Below, one piece after another: positions 48,931 to 58,772 of a stretch of DNA of 64,000 bases. The stretch is from Sipunculus nudus (Eukaryota > Annelida > Sipuncula > Golfingiida > Sipunculidae), in contig CM049309.1 in assembly GCA_026874595.1 (NCBI GenBank), forward strand, positions 25,673,033-25,737,032. Direction: 5' to 3'. Every line of letters begins with the position of its first letter. Within the stretch, counting starts at the first letter, position 1. The translations under genes were made by a program, and so were the position numbers. Below the pieces are notes generated by a model, which was not told the origin of the DNA, did no database searches, and saw only the letters and a list, made by a program, of their open reading frames with translations.

Positions 48931-48950
48931 GCAGCGCCCCCTAGCGGCCA
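48931..48950 (-). promoter_or_regulatory. CTCF-like motif (strong match)
   Basis: The minus strand contains CCGCTAGGGGGCGC, which fits the animal CTCF core CC-R-C-Y-AG-R-GGGCGC. It lies inside repeat unit 2 of the H element, so it may be spread by the family. Confidence 0.4.
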
Positions 48951-49272
48951 TATCCGGAAAATGGAAAATCCGTTTCGAGAAATTAATGTAAGACCTAATT
49001 TGTATTAGTTTCAAAATGAGTCTTGCATACTTATAGACTCTAGGCTATCACTAAGCGATATCTCGAAATATCTGATTTGATGAGATATTATACGAGATAT
49101 AATATCATGAAATTTCCCCTAAAAATGCGTAACAATGGTTACAGCAAATTTAAAGCAGCTACACACCAGAAGGCCTTGGAATGACGATAAAAATGAGCTA
49201 CAGTTGAAGTAAATATGACTAATAGTAACAAAGATATGAAGAAAAAACCGTTTTAATAACTTTTGATCACGT

Positions 49273-49285
49273 TGACCTTTGACCT
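49273..49285 (-). promoter_or_regulatory. DR1 nuclear-receptor-like motif in H
   Basis: TGACCTTTGACCT, the complement of AGGTCA-A-AGGTCA, a perfect DR1. Confidence 0.35.
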
Positions 49286-49455
49286 ATATTGACCAAAAAC
49301 AATTGGCTCCTGTCAATTTAAATTTTCCATCAACTATGTCAGTTTGAAAGCGATTGCTGCAAAATTGCGACCTTTAGAGAGGGAACAGACAGACAAACAG
49401 ACATCCGCGACTGACCAACCAGCTTGCCGAAATCGGAGCATTCCGGCAAGTAACA

Positions 49456-49849
49456 AACGTGCATTAAAGCAATGTCAAGGTTTATCTTGGTCACCCAGTC
49501 AGAGAGATCAAGAAAACAATAAAAGCAAACAGTCCTTTTTATTTAATATATCAATAAAATCATCTTTAAGATATGATCTGTTGAAAATCATTAAAAAAAC
49601 ACCTCAGAAACACAAAATAAAAAGCACAGTATATCAAATATGGTAAAAATATACCCCTCAGGAATTTAACCAAATACATCAAATGAAGTAAAAGTTTAGC
49701 TCTCGGAAATGTTAACTATTGCAAATAAAAATCAAGCTTTTATAAACATATTTAAAACCAAATTATATAATGATGAACACCATTTTAGAATGTTTTGCAA
49801 CAAGGTTAGTACATAATAACTTGAGAAGAGATTCGGAGCCCTTTAAACG
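49456..49849. other. Spacer before the CpG-rich island
   Basis: AT-rich; no gene or repeat family recognised. Confidence 0.4.
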
Positions 49850-50100
49850 GCGGCTTTACGCGGTAGCGGTATAACGCGGTATTGGCCACTCTAAATCACA
49901 CATGCAGGTGCCAAACGCTATTTGTAGCGTTTCATTTTGTGAGAATTTGATTGCTAGTTTATTTGCTTGTGACGACCTTTCAGGGCGACTGGCGGAAAGA
50001 AACCCCGCCAAGCAGCCCAAGAAAGTGAGCCAAACAGAGATCCATATAGCATGGTTCCCAGCCTGCCTTGCGGAACAATGCTAAGATCCATAGTATACTA

Positions 50101-50112
50101 CGCGCATGCGTG
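50101..50112 (+). promoter_or_regulatory. NRF1-like site
   Basis: CGCGCATGCGTG, one base from the palindromic NRF1 consensus. It lies 28 bp upstream of an ATG at 50140. Confidence 0.45.
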
Positions 50113-50139
50113 TTTAGTACGTTTCATTCATGTGATTCA

Positions 50140-50286
50140 ATGGCGGGAAATAGTCCGTGCGCAACCATTCGAATGCTCGCAAATGCGATGCTACAGCATA
50201 TACACGTCGATCGGATACCCAAATTGCCGAAAGTAGCTTATATCACACTAAATTTCCATAATCAAAACCTAGAAGTGACATGTTAG
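50140..50286 (+). CDS. Possible first coding exon or short gene, unknown product
   Basis: An open frame starts at ATGGCGGGA, just after the NRF1-like site, and runs 48 codons to TAG at 50284. The first 31 codons (MAGNSPCATIRMLANAM and on to RIPKLPK) have balanced composition, and a weak donor-like AAA/GTAGCT at 50232/50233 would allow a first exon of 93 bp. No domain was recognised. It rests on context (CpG-rich, NRF1 and E2F-like motifs) more than on the protein. Confidence 0.3.
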   Translation: MAGNSPCATIRMLANAMLQHIHVDRIPKLPKVAYITLNFHNQNLEVTC

Positions 50287-50879
50287 CAGCCATTTTAACG
50301 AATATGTTTAATATAAAGGTAATAAATAGAAACAATTGAAAATGATGGGGAAAGTTATCAGCTGATAAAAATAATGACATAACATGAAGTTTACCCTGAT
50401 ATCCAGGCAGTGTAACAAAACGTCAACGAACGAACGTCTCCCTGTCGAGCGTCTCCCAAAGTTGAAATTAGACGGAAATAGACCTACCAGTCGTCAATGA
50501 CTTGACACTTATACTGGTGGTGGCGCTTAGTGGCCATTTTGAATACTATCGTAATAAAATAATATGCCGAAATCAGCGGCGGCGCCTAGTGGCCGTTAAA
50601 GAGAATATTGTTAAACCCAAATTGGTGTGAACGGTCGGACGCCGCGTACTTGTCGCCGCTGAATGACGGACGCGTGTGGAATTCTTATTTTATTTTTGGA
50701 ATTCAAAAGTAAATGAAATGTTCAGCACGGATTGAATTTTTATACAAATTAATTAGTTTGCAGTGACTGCTCTGCCAATTTTCTTTTGCTTCGCAGGACT
50801 GTCAATTTGATTACCAAAAACGGCTATGCGTAACTAATAAATTAATCCCGGCGGGCGGCGGGAAATCTTATACAATTGA

Positions 50880-51727
50880 AAGAACCCTACCCTACGATAA
50901 TTCTTGTAAAAATTAAATGATTCAGCTTGACAGTTTCATCTTCAACCATTTTTTAACTGAAAGAGGCTAAAATTATGAGGTTTTGTCCGTAAAAAAGATT
51001 TATGTAGTAGGTGGCACCACGAAAACTGCAATTTCATATTTGAGCCATGTGGCCAACATTTGCAGGAAACTTGGTGATGCTAGCACTTGTCGATTCTCAG
51101 ATTGTTATATCAGTATGCTTACTTAGCCAAATGACTAAGCTCAAATTCCTGTAACTCCGCCAAAATTCATCAAACCCAAAACATATGACAAATTTGAGAG
51201 AGCTTATCTCTGGGATCCTTTTTGTGAAACATTGAACCATTTGGCTGATTACTTTCAGAGAAGAAGATTTTCAAATTAAGAAAATTTTTTTTTTTCTTCG
51301 TAAAAAATAAGTTAATGCAGGTGGCGCCACGAAACGCTCAATCCCAGAACATTTTATATATGACCGATTTTTGCATCTGCTATTCCTTAGAAATTATAGG
51401 TTAATATACTGATGAAAGATGACCATCGCAAAGAAAAGGTTGATGCAGGTGTCACTACCAATACCTCAAATTCATATGAGTCATGTGACCAACAATTGAA
51501 TAAAATTTGGCGAAGATAGCTCCAGCCGTTTCTGATAATTTTTGTAATTTTACTATCATTTTTTGCCAAATGACTTAACTTCAGCTTCCTGTAACTTGGC
51601 AAAAATTACCGAACTGTGACACCATTCAAATAAACTTAAGAGAGATAGTTTCAGAGATTATTTCTGTGAAATATTGAACAGTTGAAACAGATTTGGCTGT
51701 ACAGTATCGTCGGAGAAGATTTTTTTT
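50880..51727 (-). mobile_element. Family C fragment C12, inverted
   Basis: Reverse complement of the C body, with reversed GGTGGCGCCAC-type palindromes (51010, 51320). It lacks both ends; the D-h start lies on its right. Confidence 0.55.
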
Positions 51728-51910
51728 AGATCAGCTTACTATAAGTCATCGGAGCAATAGTCTTGGTCCATTGTCCGTCATCCGAAATTCGGCTTACTAT
51801 TAGATATCACCAAGATCTCCTACCGAACCAAAGAATTGGGTCACTGCGACTTCATCCTTCGCGATACTAAAGAAAAACCTCAATTCTCCATTACAAACCT
51901 TTTATCACCG
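51728..51910 (+). mobile_element. 5' part of a D element (D-h), interrupted by an LTR element
   Basis: TTTTTTAGATCAGCTTACTATAAG, starting near 51728 (first 20: TTTTTTAGATCAGCTTACTA), followed by the D body to CCATTACAAACC. D sequence of another region resumes near 56136-56390. Confidence 0.55.
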
Positions 51911-52496
51911 TGTTTAGAGCCGAAAGGGAGGAGAGAGAAATATTCCAGCGTACACGGAAGAGTGTGAAGTCAGTTTGCGGACCTTTCCGATAATTGCAGC
52001 AGTTGTAGATCTTCTTCGAAATTTGTAATGGATTTTATATAGTGTTCAGTTTGCTTTTGGGATCACTACCAGAATTTCACTTTTGGATTACAACAGATTG
52101 ATTTTGTGATTGAATTGAACTATTATTCTCTGAGAAGATTTATGTGAACTGTTCATCTGGAATATACGTTTTAAAGGACTTGTTGTCACTGTGACAGTGG
52201 TGGTATCCAGGTACTGTACATTTTATGAATTGTACTGTGTAATTGTATTGATTTACTGTTATACTGTTGTTATACTGTGTAATTGTATTGATTTAGTGTA
52301 TTGTAATGTTAGGGTTGTTTTAAGAATAAATTTTAATTATTTGTTAACAAAAAACCACTGACTTCTTTACTTCTCCTTCCCCTAGACATTTTACGCTGCC
52401 TAGTGTTACAGAATCTGATTATATTTTATCTCCATAACAAAATTTATGCTCGTCACGACTACGTGATCTGTTGTTATTAGGTTGGGTAACATAACA
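51911..52496 (+). repeat. 5' LTR of element 1
   Basis: TGTTTAGAGCC to CATAACA (586 bp), with TGTT/AACA termini. The left edge is where D sequence stops (..TTTTATCACCG). A polyadenylation signal AATAAA lies near 52325. No 3' partner was found, so the left limit is inferred. Confidence 0.55.
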
Positions 52497-52497
52497 T

Positions 52498-52515
52498 TGT
52501 TGGCTCGTCCGGGAG
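52498..52515 (+). other. tRNA-Pro-like primer binding site of element 1
   Basis: TGTTGGCTCGTCCGGGAG matches the complement of the tRNA-Pro 3' end (TGGGGGCTCGTCCGGGAT) at 15 of 18 positions and starts two bases after the LTR end. Confidence 0.6.
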
Positions 52516-52627
52516 GCTTAATAGTTTTGAAAATTTATTGGGCCTTAACCTAGAGACATTGTTTACAAAACATTGTTTATAGGATTTATCTCAGTGGGTT
52601 TTTTTGTTATTGTTTTAACATCTTAAC

Positions 52628-53856
52628 ATGGCAGATTTCAAACCTGAGACATTTGTTGAAGATCCCTTAGGACAACACTTAGGGCTAGGTGTGAAAAAAA
52701 AGCTTTAAAAAAGCCTGATATCATTGCTAAAATCATGCAGGATCTAGTTAGCAAAGGTTTAATTGATTGAAGAGAGTGAAGTGGAAACATAAAAAAATGT
52801 CAGCCTTGCTATGCAGTTAGAATTAAAGAAGTTAGAAATGCAACATGAGCTAGGGTTAAAAGAGAGTGAAAAACGGTTAGAAAGAGAAAGACTAGAAAAA
52901 GAAAAAAAATTGAGATAAAACGATTGGAGTAGGAAAGACTTAAACTAGAATAAAGTCTACGTGCTGCCCCAACTCACAGTTTTGATGTTACTAAACACAT
53001 TAGACTTGTCCCACCTTTTCAAGAAAAAGAGGTTAATAAATATTCCTTTCACTTTGAGAAGGTAGTTGAAAATTTAAAGGGTCTAAGGAAAATTGGACTA
53101 TGCTATTACAAAGTGTATTGACTGGCAAGGCCAGAGAAATTTATACAAAGCTTTCAGTAGAAGCCGCTGCTTACTATTACCAGGTTAATCGGTTAATCCT
53201 TAAAGGTTATGAGTTAGTTCCGGAGGCTTACCGCCAGAAATTCAGAAATTGGAAAAGCGCAAAGAACAGACCTATGTAGAATTTGCTTGGACAAAAGAGC
53301 AGTCGTTTGATCGCTGGTGTAGTTCTAAAAATGTAATGAAAGATTATGACAATTTGCGCCAGTTGATTTTCCTTGATGAATTTAAGAGTTGCATTAACGC
53401 AGATGTTAAAACTTTTTTTGATGAGAAAAGTCCTGCAAAGTCTTGAAACACTTGACATTGCTGCTCAATTAGCTGATGATTATTCATTAACACACAAAAT
53501 GTCCTTTACTAGCAAATCAAACCAGTCATTCACAAACAAGAATGTGAATCAGTATGGTCAAAAGAAGTTTAAATCGAAGTCACCCAGTACTAGTAGTCCT
53601 GATAGTTCAACAAAGTCCATTGCTACACCTCGGTCTATGTCCACTGTGTCGGAGCCCAACAAAGACCAGTCATTTGCAAAAGAAAATATGTAATTACTGC
53701 AAAAAGGAAGGTCATCTAATATCTGACTGCTGGAAACTTGCAAATAAACCAAAGGGTAAACCTTCTGGTTTTGTTCCAAAATCTATGCAGAGCATAGAAC
53801 AAGAGCCAAGCTCTTTTCATGTAAATAAGGGGTTCAACTTCTCTATTGACTCTTAA
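52628..53856 (+). pseudogene. Element 1 gag
   Basis: Starts ATGGCAGATTTCAAACC. The N-terminal part is broken by stops and frameshifts; a charged helical stretch (ELKKLEMQHELGLKESEKRL) lies near 52815-52880. A conserved SCAN-like capsid segment (RKEQTYVEFAWTKEQSFDRW) is readable near 53263-53322, and a CCHC knuckle (CNYCKKEGHLISDC) starts at 53689. Gag would assemble the particle and bind RNA. The order and spacing match related elements. Confidence 0.7.
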
Positions 53857-54299
53857 AAAAAAAAGAGTTTGATGCTACGGAGGCCAACGTGCCGTCTGAC
53901 TCCAAAGAAGAATCCGTAGCGTGCGGGGTAAAAACCTCATTTGATTCCTGCGAGGAATTTAATAAGGCTAGGTCCTTTCAAGACTCCTGCGAGAAGTATC
54001 CACTAAATAATGCTTAGTCCTTTTATGACTCTTGCGAGAGTATTTCAAATGAGGCCAGGTCCTCTTATGACAAAGAGAAGTTTGTTTCTGCTGAGGAAAA
54101 TTCCTCTGTTGACTCCCATGATGACTTTGTAAAAAGGATGTAGATTCCTTTAGTGACTCTGAAAAATGTTTATGACTGACACTGTCAGTGTCAGTTCTTT
54201 CTTTTATGAAACTGAGGTAGTAGATTCCTCTCCTGACTCTGAAATGGAGTTATTTGAGCCATTCATACATGATGGTTTTGTATCAGTTTCAAGTGATTT

Positions 54300-54640
54300 T
54301 TCAGATTCTACCCCTATTAGAATTTTGAGGGACACTGGTTGAGGCCAGACTCTCATGTTAGCAAACAATTTGTCATTTTCTAATAGGTCCTTTACTGGTG
54401 CACATGCACTTGTAAATTTTGTGTTTTCAGACAAGCACACTTCAGTTCCGCTTCACAGTATACATTTAAAGTCAGATTTGATTTCTGGGAATATTACTGT
54501 GGGCATAAGAACTACTTTACCCTTTAAGGGAATTCAGTTTCTACTAGGCAATGATGTTGCTGGTGACAAAGTAAAGCCTGTATCAATAGTGACAGAAAAG
54601 CCGTCACTTGATCAGGACACTGATCCTGAAAGTCAGGAAA
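54300..54640 (+). pseudogene. Element 1 retropepsin-like protease
   Basis: The active-site DTG (54331-54339) is followed directly by an in-frame TGA (54340-54342). Downstream are FLLGNDVAGDKV near 54537-54572, the conserved end of this protease group, and an acidic linker. Inactive because of the stop. Confidence 0.7.
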
Positions 54641-54779
54641 TTCCTGGTTTGTATCTTTCATGTGCTATAGCTAGATCTATGGCCAAAAAAAAAACACACA
54701 TGAGGATAATAGTCCAGATAATATTATTCTGGGAGTCACTACTGACTCGTCTAACGACTCGCCCGTACAGGATGCAGCA

Positions 54780-55720
54780 TTTTCAAGGTCAGAACTTATC
54801 GCGGAACAGCATAAGATCCCTGATATTTCATGTTTGTTTCCCAGGGCAGTTTCTAAAGATGAACTGTCACAGAACCCAGTTTGTTTCTATGTTAAAAATG
54901 GATTGCTTATGCGTAGATGGCGACCACCTGATGTATGCGCTGATGATGAGTGGGCCATCAAACATCAAATAGTAATGCCAATAGCTATCGCAATGAAATT
55001 CTTCGCATGGCACATGAGGCTCCTTTGTCTAGCCATTTAGGGCATAAATAAAACTTATCAGAAAGTAAGTACACATTTCTATTGGCCTAACCTCAGGACT
55101 GATGTTGTACAATATTGTAAATCATGCCATACATGCCAGATGGTAGGCAAGCCCAATCAGAATCCTCCTAAAGCCCCACTCAGGCCCATTCCTGCTTTCG
55201 AGGAACCATTTAATAGGATTATTGTTGATTATGTTGGACCACTGCCCGAAACAAAATCTGGACATGAATACTTGCTGACAATTATGTGCGCAACTACCGG
55301 AGCCCTGAGGCAATACCATTGCGCAAAATTAATGACAAAGTATTGTCTAATTTTATGTCTGGTTTATTCCAGCAAGTTATGCTGGAGCTAGGTATAAAAC
55401 AGTACAGCTCTTCGCCATACCATCCTGAAAGTCAGGGCGCCCTCAAGTGGCATTAAAAAACAGGATTAGGACTTTTTGTTATGACACACAGAAAGACTGG
55501 GATGAAGGAATCAAACTATCAAGAGTCCTTGGGTTTCAAACACTTGTGACTAGTTTTCGGACACTCAGTTCGAGGTCCATTAAAACTGCTTAAGAGAAAC
55601 TCTTGTGTGAAAATCATGATTCTCTTAGTTTATTGCAGTCAGACTTTCGCACTACACTACACCAAGCATGTGAGATTGCAAAGTCTGATCCGCACAAAAT
55701 AAAATGAAAACAAAGTGTTA
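54780..55720 (+). pseudogene. Element 1 integrase, deleted
   Basis: HHCC zinc-binding segment (HLGH near 55035; CKSCHTC near 55118-55140), then a core beginning IIVDYVGPLPETKSGHEYLL with the first catalytic Asp. A deletion with frameshift after about 55330 removes the stretch with the second Asp (DQG motif). SPYHPESQGAL near the third-residue region follows, with Lys-Trp where Glu-Arg is usual. The C-terminal tail can be read in pieces to about 55720. Not functional. Confidence 0.7.
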
Positions 55721-56135
55721 TGTGGATCCGTAGTGACGTTGATGACGGCGGGGGTCCTACAGTTTTCTTTAAAAATATTTTTGCAAATATTAATGTTATA
55801 TAATTGTCAGGGTTACTCTGCAGATCATTAGTGTTTTAAACTTCGATGTTACATGCATTAAAATATATGCATTTCAGTATAAAAACTAAAAACTTGATTG
55901 TTTGAAAAACTTAGTTCTAGAATGTGTAACTATGTGTTTCTTCTGCATCTACAGAAGACATGAGAGAGGATTTGTAAAGAAAAATCCGTTATTAAACTAA
56001 CTTTATCACTGAAAAGAATGAACACTAAATTTTGGTCACTTTAACTGCCAAAATACTTCAGTCTGTACTAGCTTTTATCATAAGGGGGAGTGGAAATAAC
56101 ATTCCTTATTTCCATTTTTGGGGAGTGGAAATAAG

Positions 56136-56390
56136 GCCTGCCAAAAAAAGATCTAACTGAACGATATGTAAACTGCTGAACAGTCAACAGCTTATCAAGC
56201 CAACCAATTATTATTGTAATAGTATAGATCTTATATTCACAAACTGCTTACATGCCTCGGTTTCAACATTAGGAAATGCATGTTCAGATCACAAAATATT
56301 ATTTGCAACAATTTCTTCAATCATATCAACCATCTATGGCCTATATTTCCTCTTCCACTCAGACTTTATCTCAATTTGATATTATTTTTA
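56136..56390 (+). mobile_element. D-type host sequence right of element 1
   Basis: Matches 5055-5310 (for example AACTGCTGAAC, GTCAACAGCTTATCA), an old D-type region. It ends where C11 begins. Confidence 0.5.
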
Positions 56391-57126
56391 CACCAGTCTT
56401 GTGAACGAGAAAGTCATCAAAGATGCATGGATAGGTCAAAATATCAGGCCAATACGTCAAACTTCTCTTGATTCAGGTGCACTGGGCTAACTAGGCTTAT
56501 GTGAGGAAGGCAGTTGCCCCCAGTGAACTGGAATGAATTGCTGGCTCCAGCTACTGTACTGAGTGAACTCTTGAATTGCACCTGGCTGCACTGAGTGAAC
56601 TCTTGACATGTACCTGGATGCACTGAGTGAAATCTTGGCCTGTTGCATAATTTGACACCATTGGCAGTCTGCAAAAGCTATAAATACATCCAGACTGACC
56701 TTTGGCTTGTTTCCAAGTCTGAAATAGTAGGCAGTCTGCCAAGCTATTCATAGAAACAGACACAATCTTGGCCTGTTGATAAATCTTTTTACACATACTG
56801 AAAGACTTCGGCTACAATACTTTTTTTTCAAGCTGACATAATAAGCTGACATATTTTATCAAAATGTTTAGAATAATAAAAGACGCAGTCCTTTTATTGT
56901 TAAAGGTCCATTAATTCTGCCAAAAATCTTTTATGTAAAGTTTCACAAAGGCCTCCTATGATTCATTTCTGGGCAATGTCACAGAAGTTGAAACAATTGT
57001 TTTTTAGGAGAAGACTATTGCGGCCCTCAGTTTGCAATAGGCTTACTAATGGCCACAAGACCGACTTAAGCTATCCATGAATCTACTTAAAATCGGTGAA
57101 AACAAATATATTCTTATACACTTGAA

Positions 57127-57558
57127 CAGGGTTCCCGCGGGGCCTTAGTCTTTTTGATATTTGCATTTATTAAGGCCTTTACAAGGGTTTAAAAATACCA
57201 GGAATCTTGACATGGGTCGTAAAAGTTTCTTAAATTTGATTTTACCCATCCTGATATAATGAATGTGCACAAACAGTTCGGTGAACGAACGTGAGCTTGA
57301 GACAGTTTAGGAGAAGTTGCTGCGGTTACTTGTCGAAGAAAGACCTCTGTAGATTCTCAAGACTCCTTTTTTGCACAGACTACGATGTGACCAGTCCCAA
57401 CATGTAGTGATCACCATTTGGAATCTTCAGTAGTTTTAAAGCACGGTAGAGCCATTAAAGAATTCTATGAATAAAAAGGTCTTAAAGTTTCAGTCAGCTG
57501 GTCTTAACAAGTCTTTAAAAGGTCTTAAATTTCTCTGTCAAGTTTAGCAGGAAACCTG
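57127..57558. mobile_element. CAGGG-ended MITE with TTGAA target duplication (432 bp)
   Basis: Left end CAGGGTTCCCGC, right end GCAGGAAACCTG; 10 of 12 bases are inverse matches. TTGAA lies on both sides (57122-57126 and 57559-57563). The parallel C copy near 50878 has one ATTGAAAG at this place without an insertion. The interior repeats GGTCTTAAA-type words; no transposase. Confidence 0.7.
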
Positions 57559-58416
57559 TTGAAAGTACCCTACCATAGGATAATTTTAGTGAAAAAATTA
57601 AACGATTCACGATTTTTTTCAGTTAAAAAAGGCTAAAATCAGGAAGTTTTTCCCTGTAAAAAAAAAGGTCTATGCAGGTGGCGCCCATAAACTGCAATTT
57701 CAAATATGAGTCATGTGACCAACATTTGCACAAAACTTGGTGAAGCTAGCACCTGTAGTTTCTGAGATTATGTTAGTATGCTTAATTGGCCAAATGACTA
57801 AGTTCAAATTCCTTTAACTCGGCCAAACTTTATCAAACCCAAACCATTTGTACAAACTTGAGAAAGCTCGTCTCTGGGATCATTTCTGCGAATTATTACA
57901 TAATTTTGCTGAATGATTTCAGAGAAGGAGATTTTCAAAGGTTTTTACCATTTTTCCTGTAAAATGAAAGTTAATGCAGGTGGTGCCACAAAAAGCTCAA
58001 TCCCACAACATTTGATATGTGACAGAGTTTTGCAAAAATTTTGGGGATGCTAGTTCGCGCCATTCCTGACAAACTATGGGTTAATGTACTGATGACCGAT
58101 GAACCTCATACAAAAAAGGTTGATGCAGTTAGCAACACCAATACCTCAATTTTAAATATGAGTCATGTGACCAACATCTGTATATAAAATTTGGTGATGA
58201 TAGGTCAAGCAGTTTCTGATAATTTTTCTGATTTTATCCTTTTTTGGCAAAATCACTAAGTTCAGCTTCCTGTAACTCTGCCAAAATTCACCGAACTGGA
58301 ACCATTTGAACAAACTTGCAAGAGATGGTTTCAGAGATTATTTCTGTGAAATATTAAACAATTTTAAAGTTTTTTTTCTATTTTTTCCTTACAAAATCTA
58401 AGTAAATGCAAATGGC

Positions 58417-58442
58417 AAAAAAAAAAAAAAAAAAAAAAAAAA
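58417..58442. repeat. A26 homopolymer
   Basis: An uninterrupted run of A inside C11; it may be an assembly-sensitive site. Confidence 0.9.
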
Positions 58443-58772
58443 GCAAAATCTGATAATCTGTCTAGATGACTGATTATCTGCATAAAATTTTGTGATGCCA
58501 GCTCCAGCCATTTTTTAGATGGCATGGGTTTATGTATGAACAATGGTGGACGGACGTCGCTGCGCCATTGCATAAGCTCACAGGTTCGCTAAAAATAATA
58601 CATCTTTGTGCATAATGTGATGTCACCTGACCAAATTAGCTATAGATTCTGATGCTATTGAGAATATTGAATCCATTTAAATGTTCAGATATATATGTTA
58701 TACTGTATAACTACTGTAAAATTTATAAACTTGAAAAAAAAAAAATATGATGTAATAAAAGAAGAGGATCTA

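Larger units (their letters stand above)
48280..49455 (-). mobile_element. Family H Helitron-like element, inverted
   Basis: Read on the minus strand, the 3' end has the hairpin CGACC-TCT-GGTCG (48285-48297) and a terminal CTAG (48280-48283) before a T run. The subterminal pair is CTTGCCGGA near the 5' end (about 49448) and TCTGGCAAG near the 3' end (about 48301), 8 of 9-10 matching. Two ~325-bp units each contain TATGGCCAAAAACTGATATG and GCAGCGCCCCC. The exact 5' limit is uncertain. Non-coding. Confidence 0.5.
49850..50690. promoter_or_regulatory. GC/CpG-richer island, candidate housekeeping promoter
   Basis: This stretch is clearly richer in CG dinucleotides than the rest of the window (ggcggctttacgcggtagcgg near 49850, CGGCGGCGCC near 50576, ACGCCGCGTACTTGTCGCCG near 50639). 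It contains an NRF1-like CGCGCATGCGTG at 50101-50112, an ATGGCGGGAAA combining YY1-like and E2F-like sequence at 50140-50150, and GCAGCCATTTT (YY1-like, minus) near 50287. It carries none of families B-H. CpG depletion outside and retention here suggests an unmethylated promoter. Confidence 0.5.
51911..56135 (+). mobile_element. Degenerate Gmr1-like LTR retrotransposon (element 1)
   Basis: Parts in order: 5' LTR, primer binding site, gag, protease, integrase. Neither reverse transcriptase nor RNase H was found, and there is no recognisable 3' LTR; purine-rich AAGGGGGAG near 56090 may be the polypurine tract. The integrase directly follows protease, as in Gmr1-type gypsy elements, and the RT/RNase H segment appears deleted after about 55720. 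Many stops and frameshifts. Inserted in a D element. Confidence 0.75.
56391..58595 (-). mobile_element. Family C element C11, inverted, holding a MITE
   Basis: On the minus strand it begins TTTTTAGCGAACCTGTGAGC at 58595. The body has reversed C units; the normal 3' end is missing at about 56391. Interrupted at 57127-57558 by a CAGGG-ended MITE. An A26 run (58417-58442) lies inside. Confidence 0.65.

Noticed and set aside
49344-49646. 100-codon open frame
   Set aside because: It spans the H element 5' end and AT-rich flank; low-complexity, no domain.
53228-53458. Minus-strand frame opposite the element 1 gag
   Set aside because: Shadow of the gag reading frame, which has clear family motifs on the plus strand.
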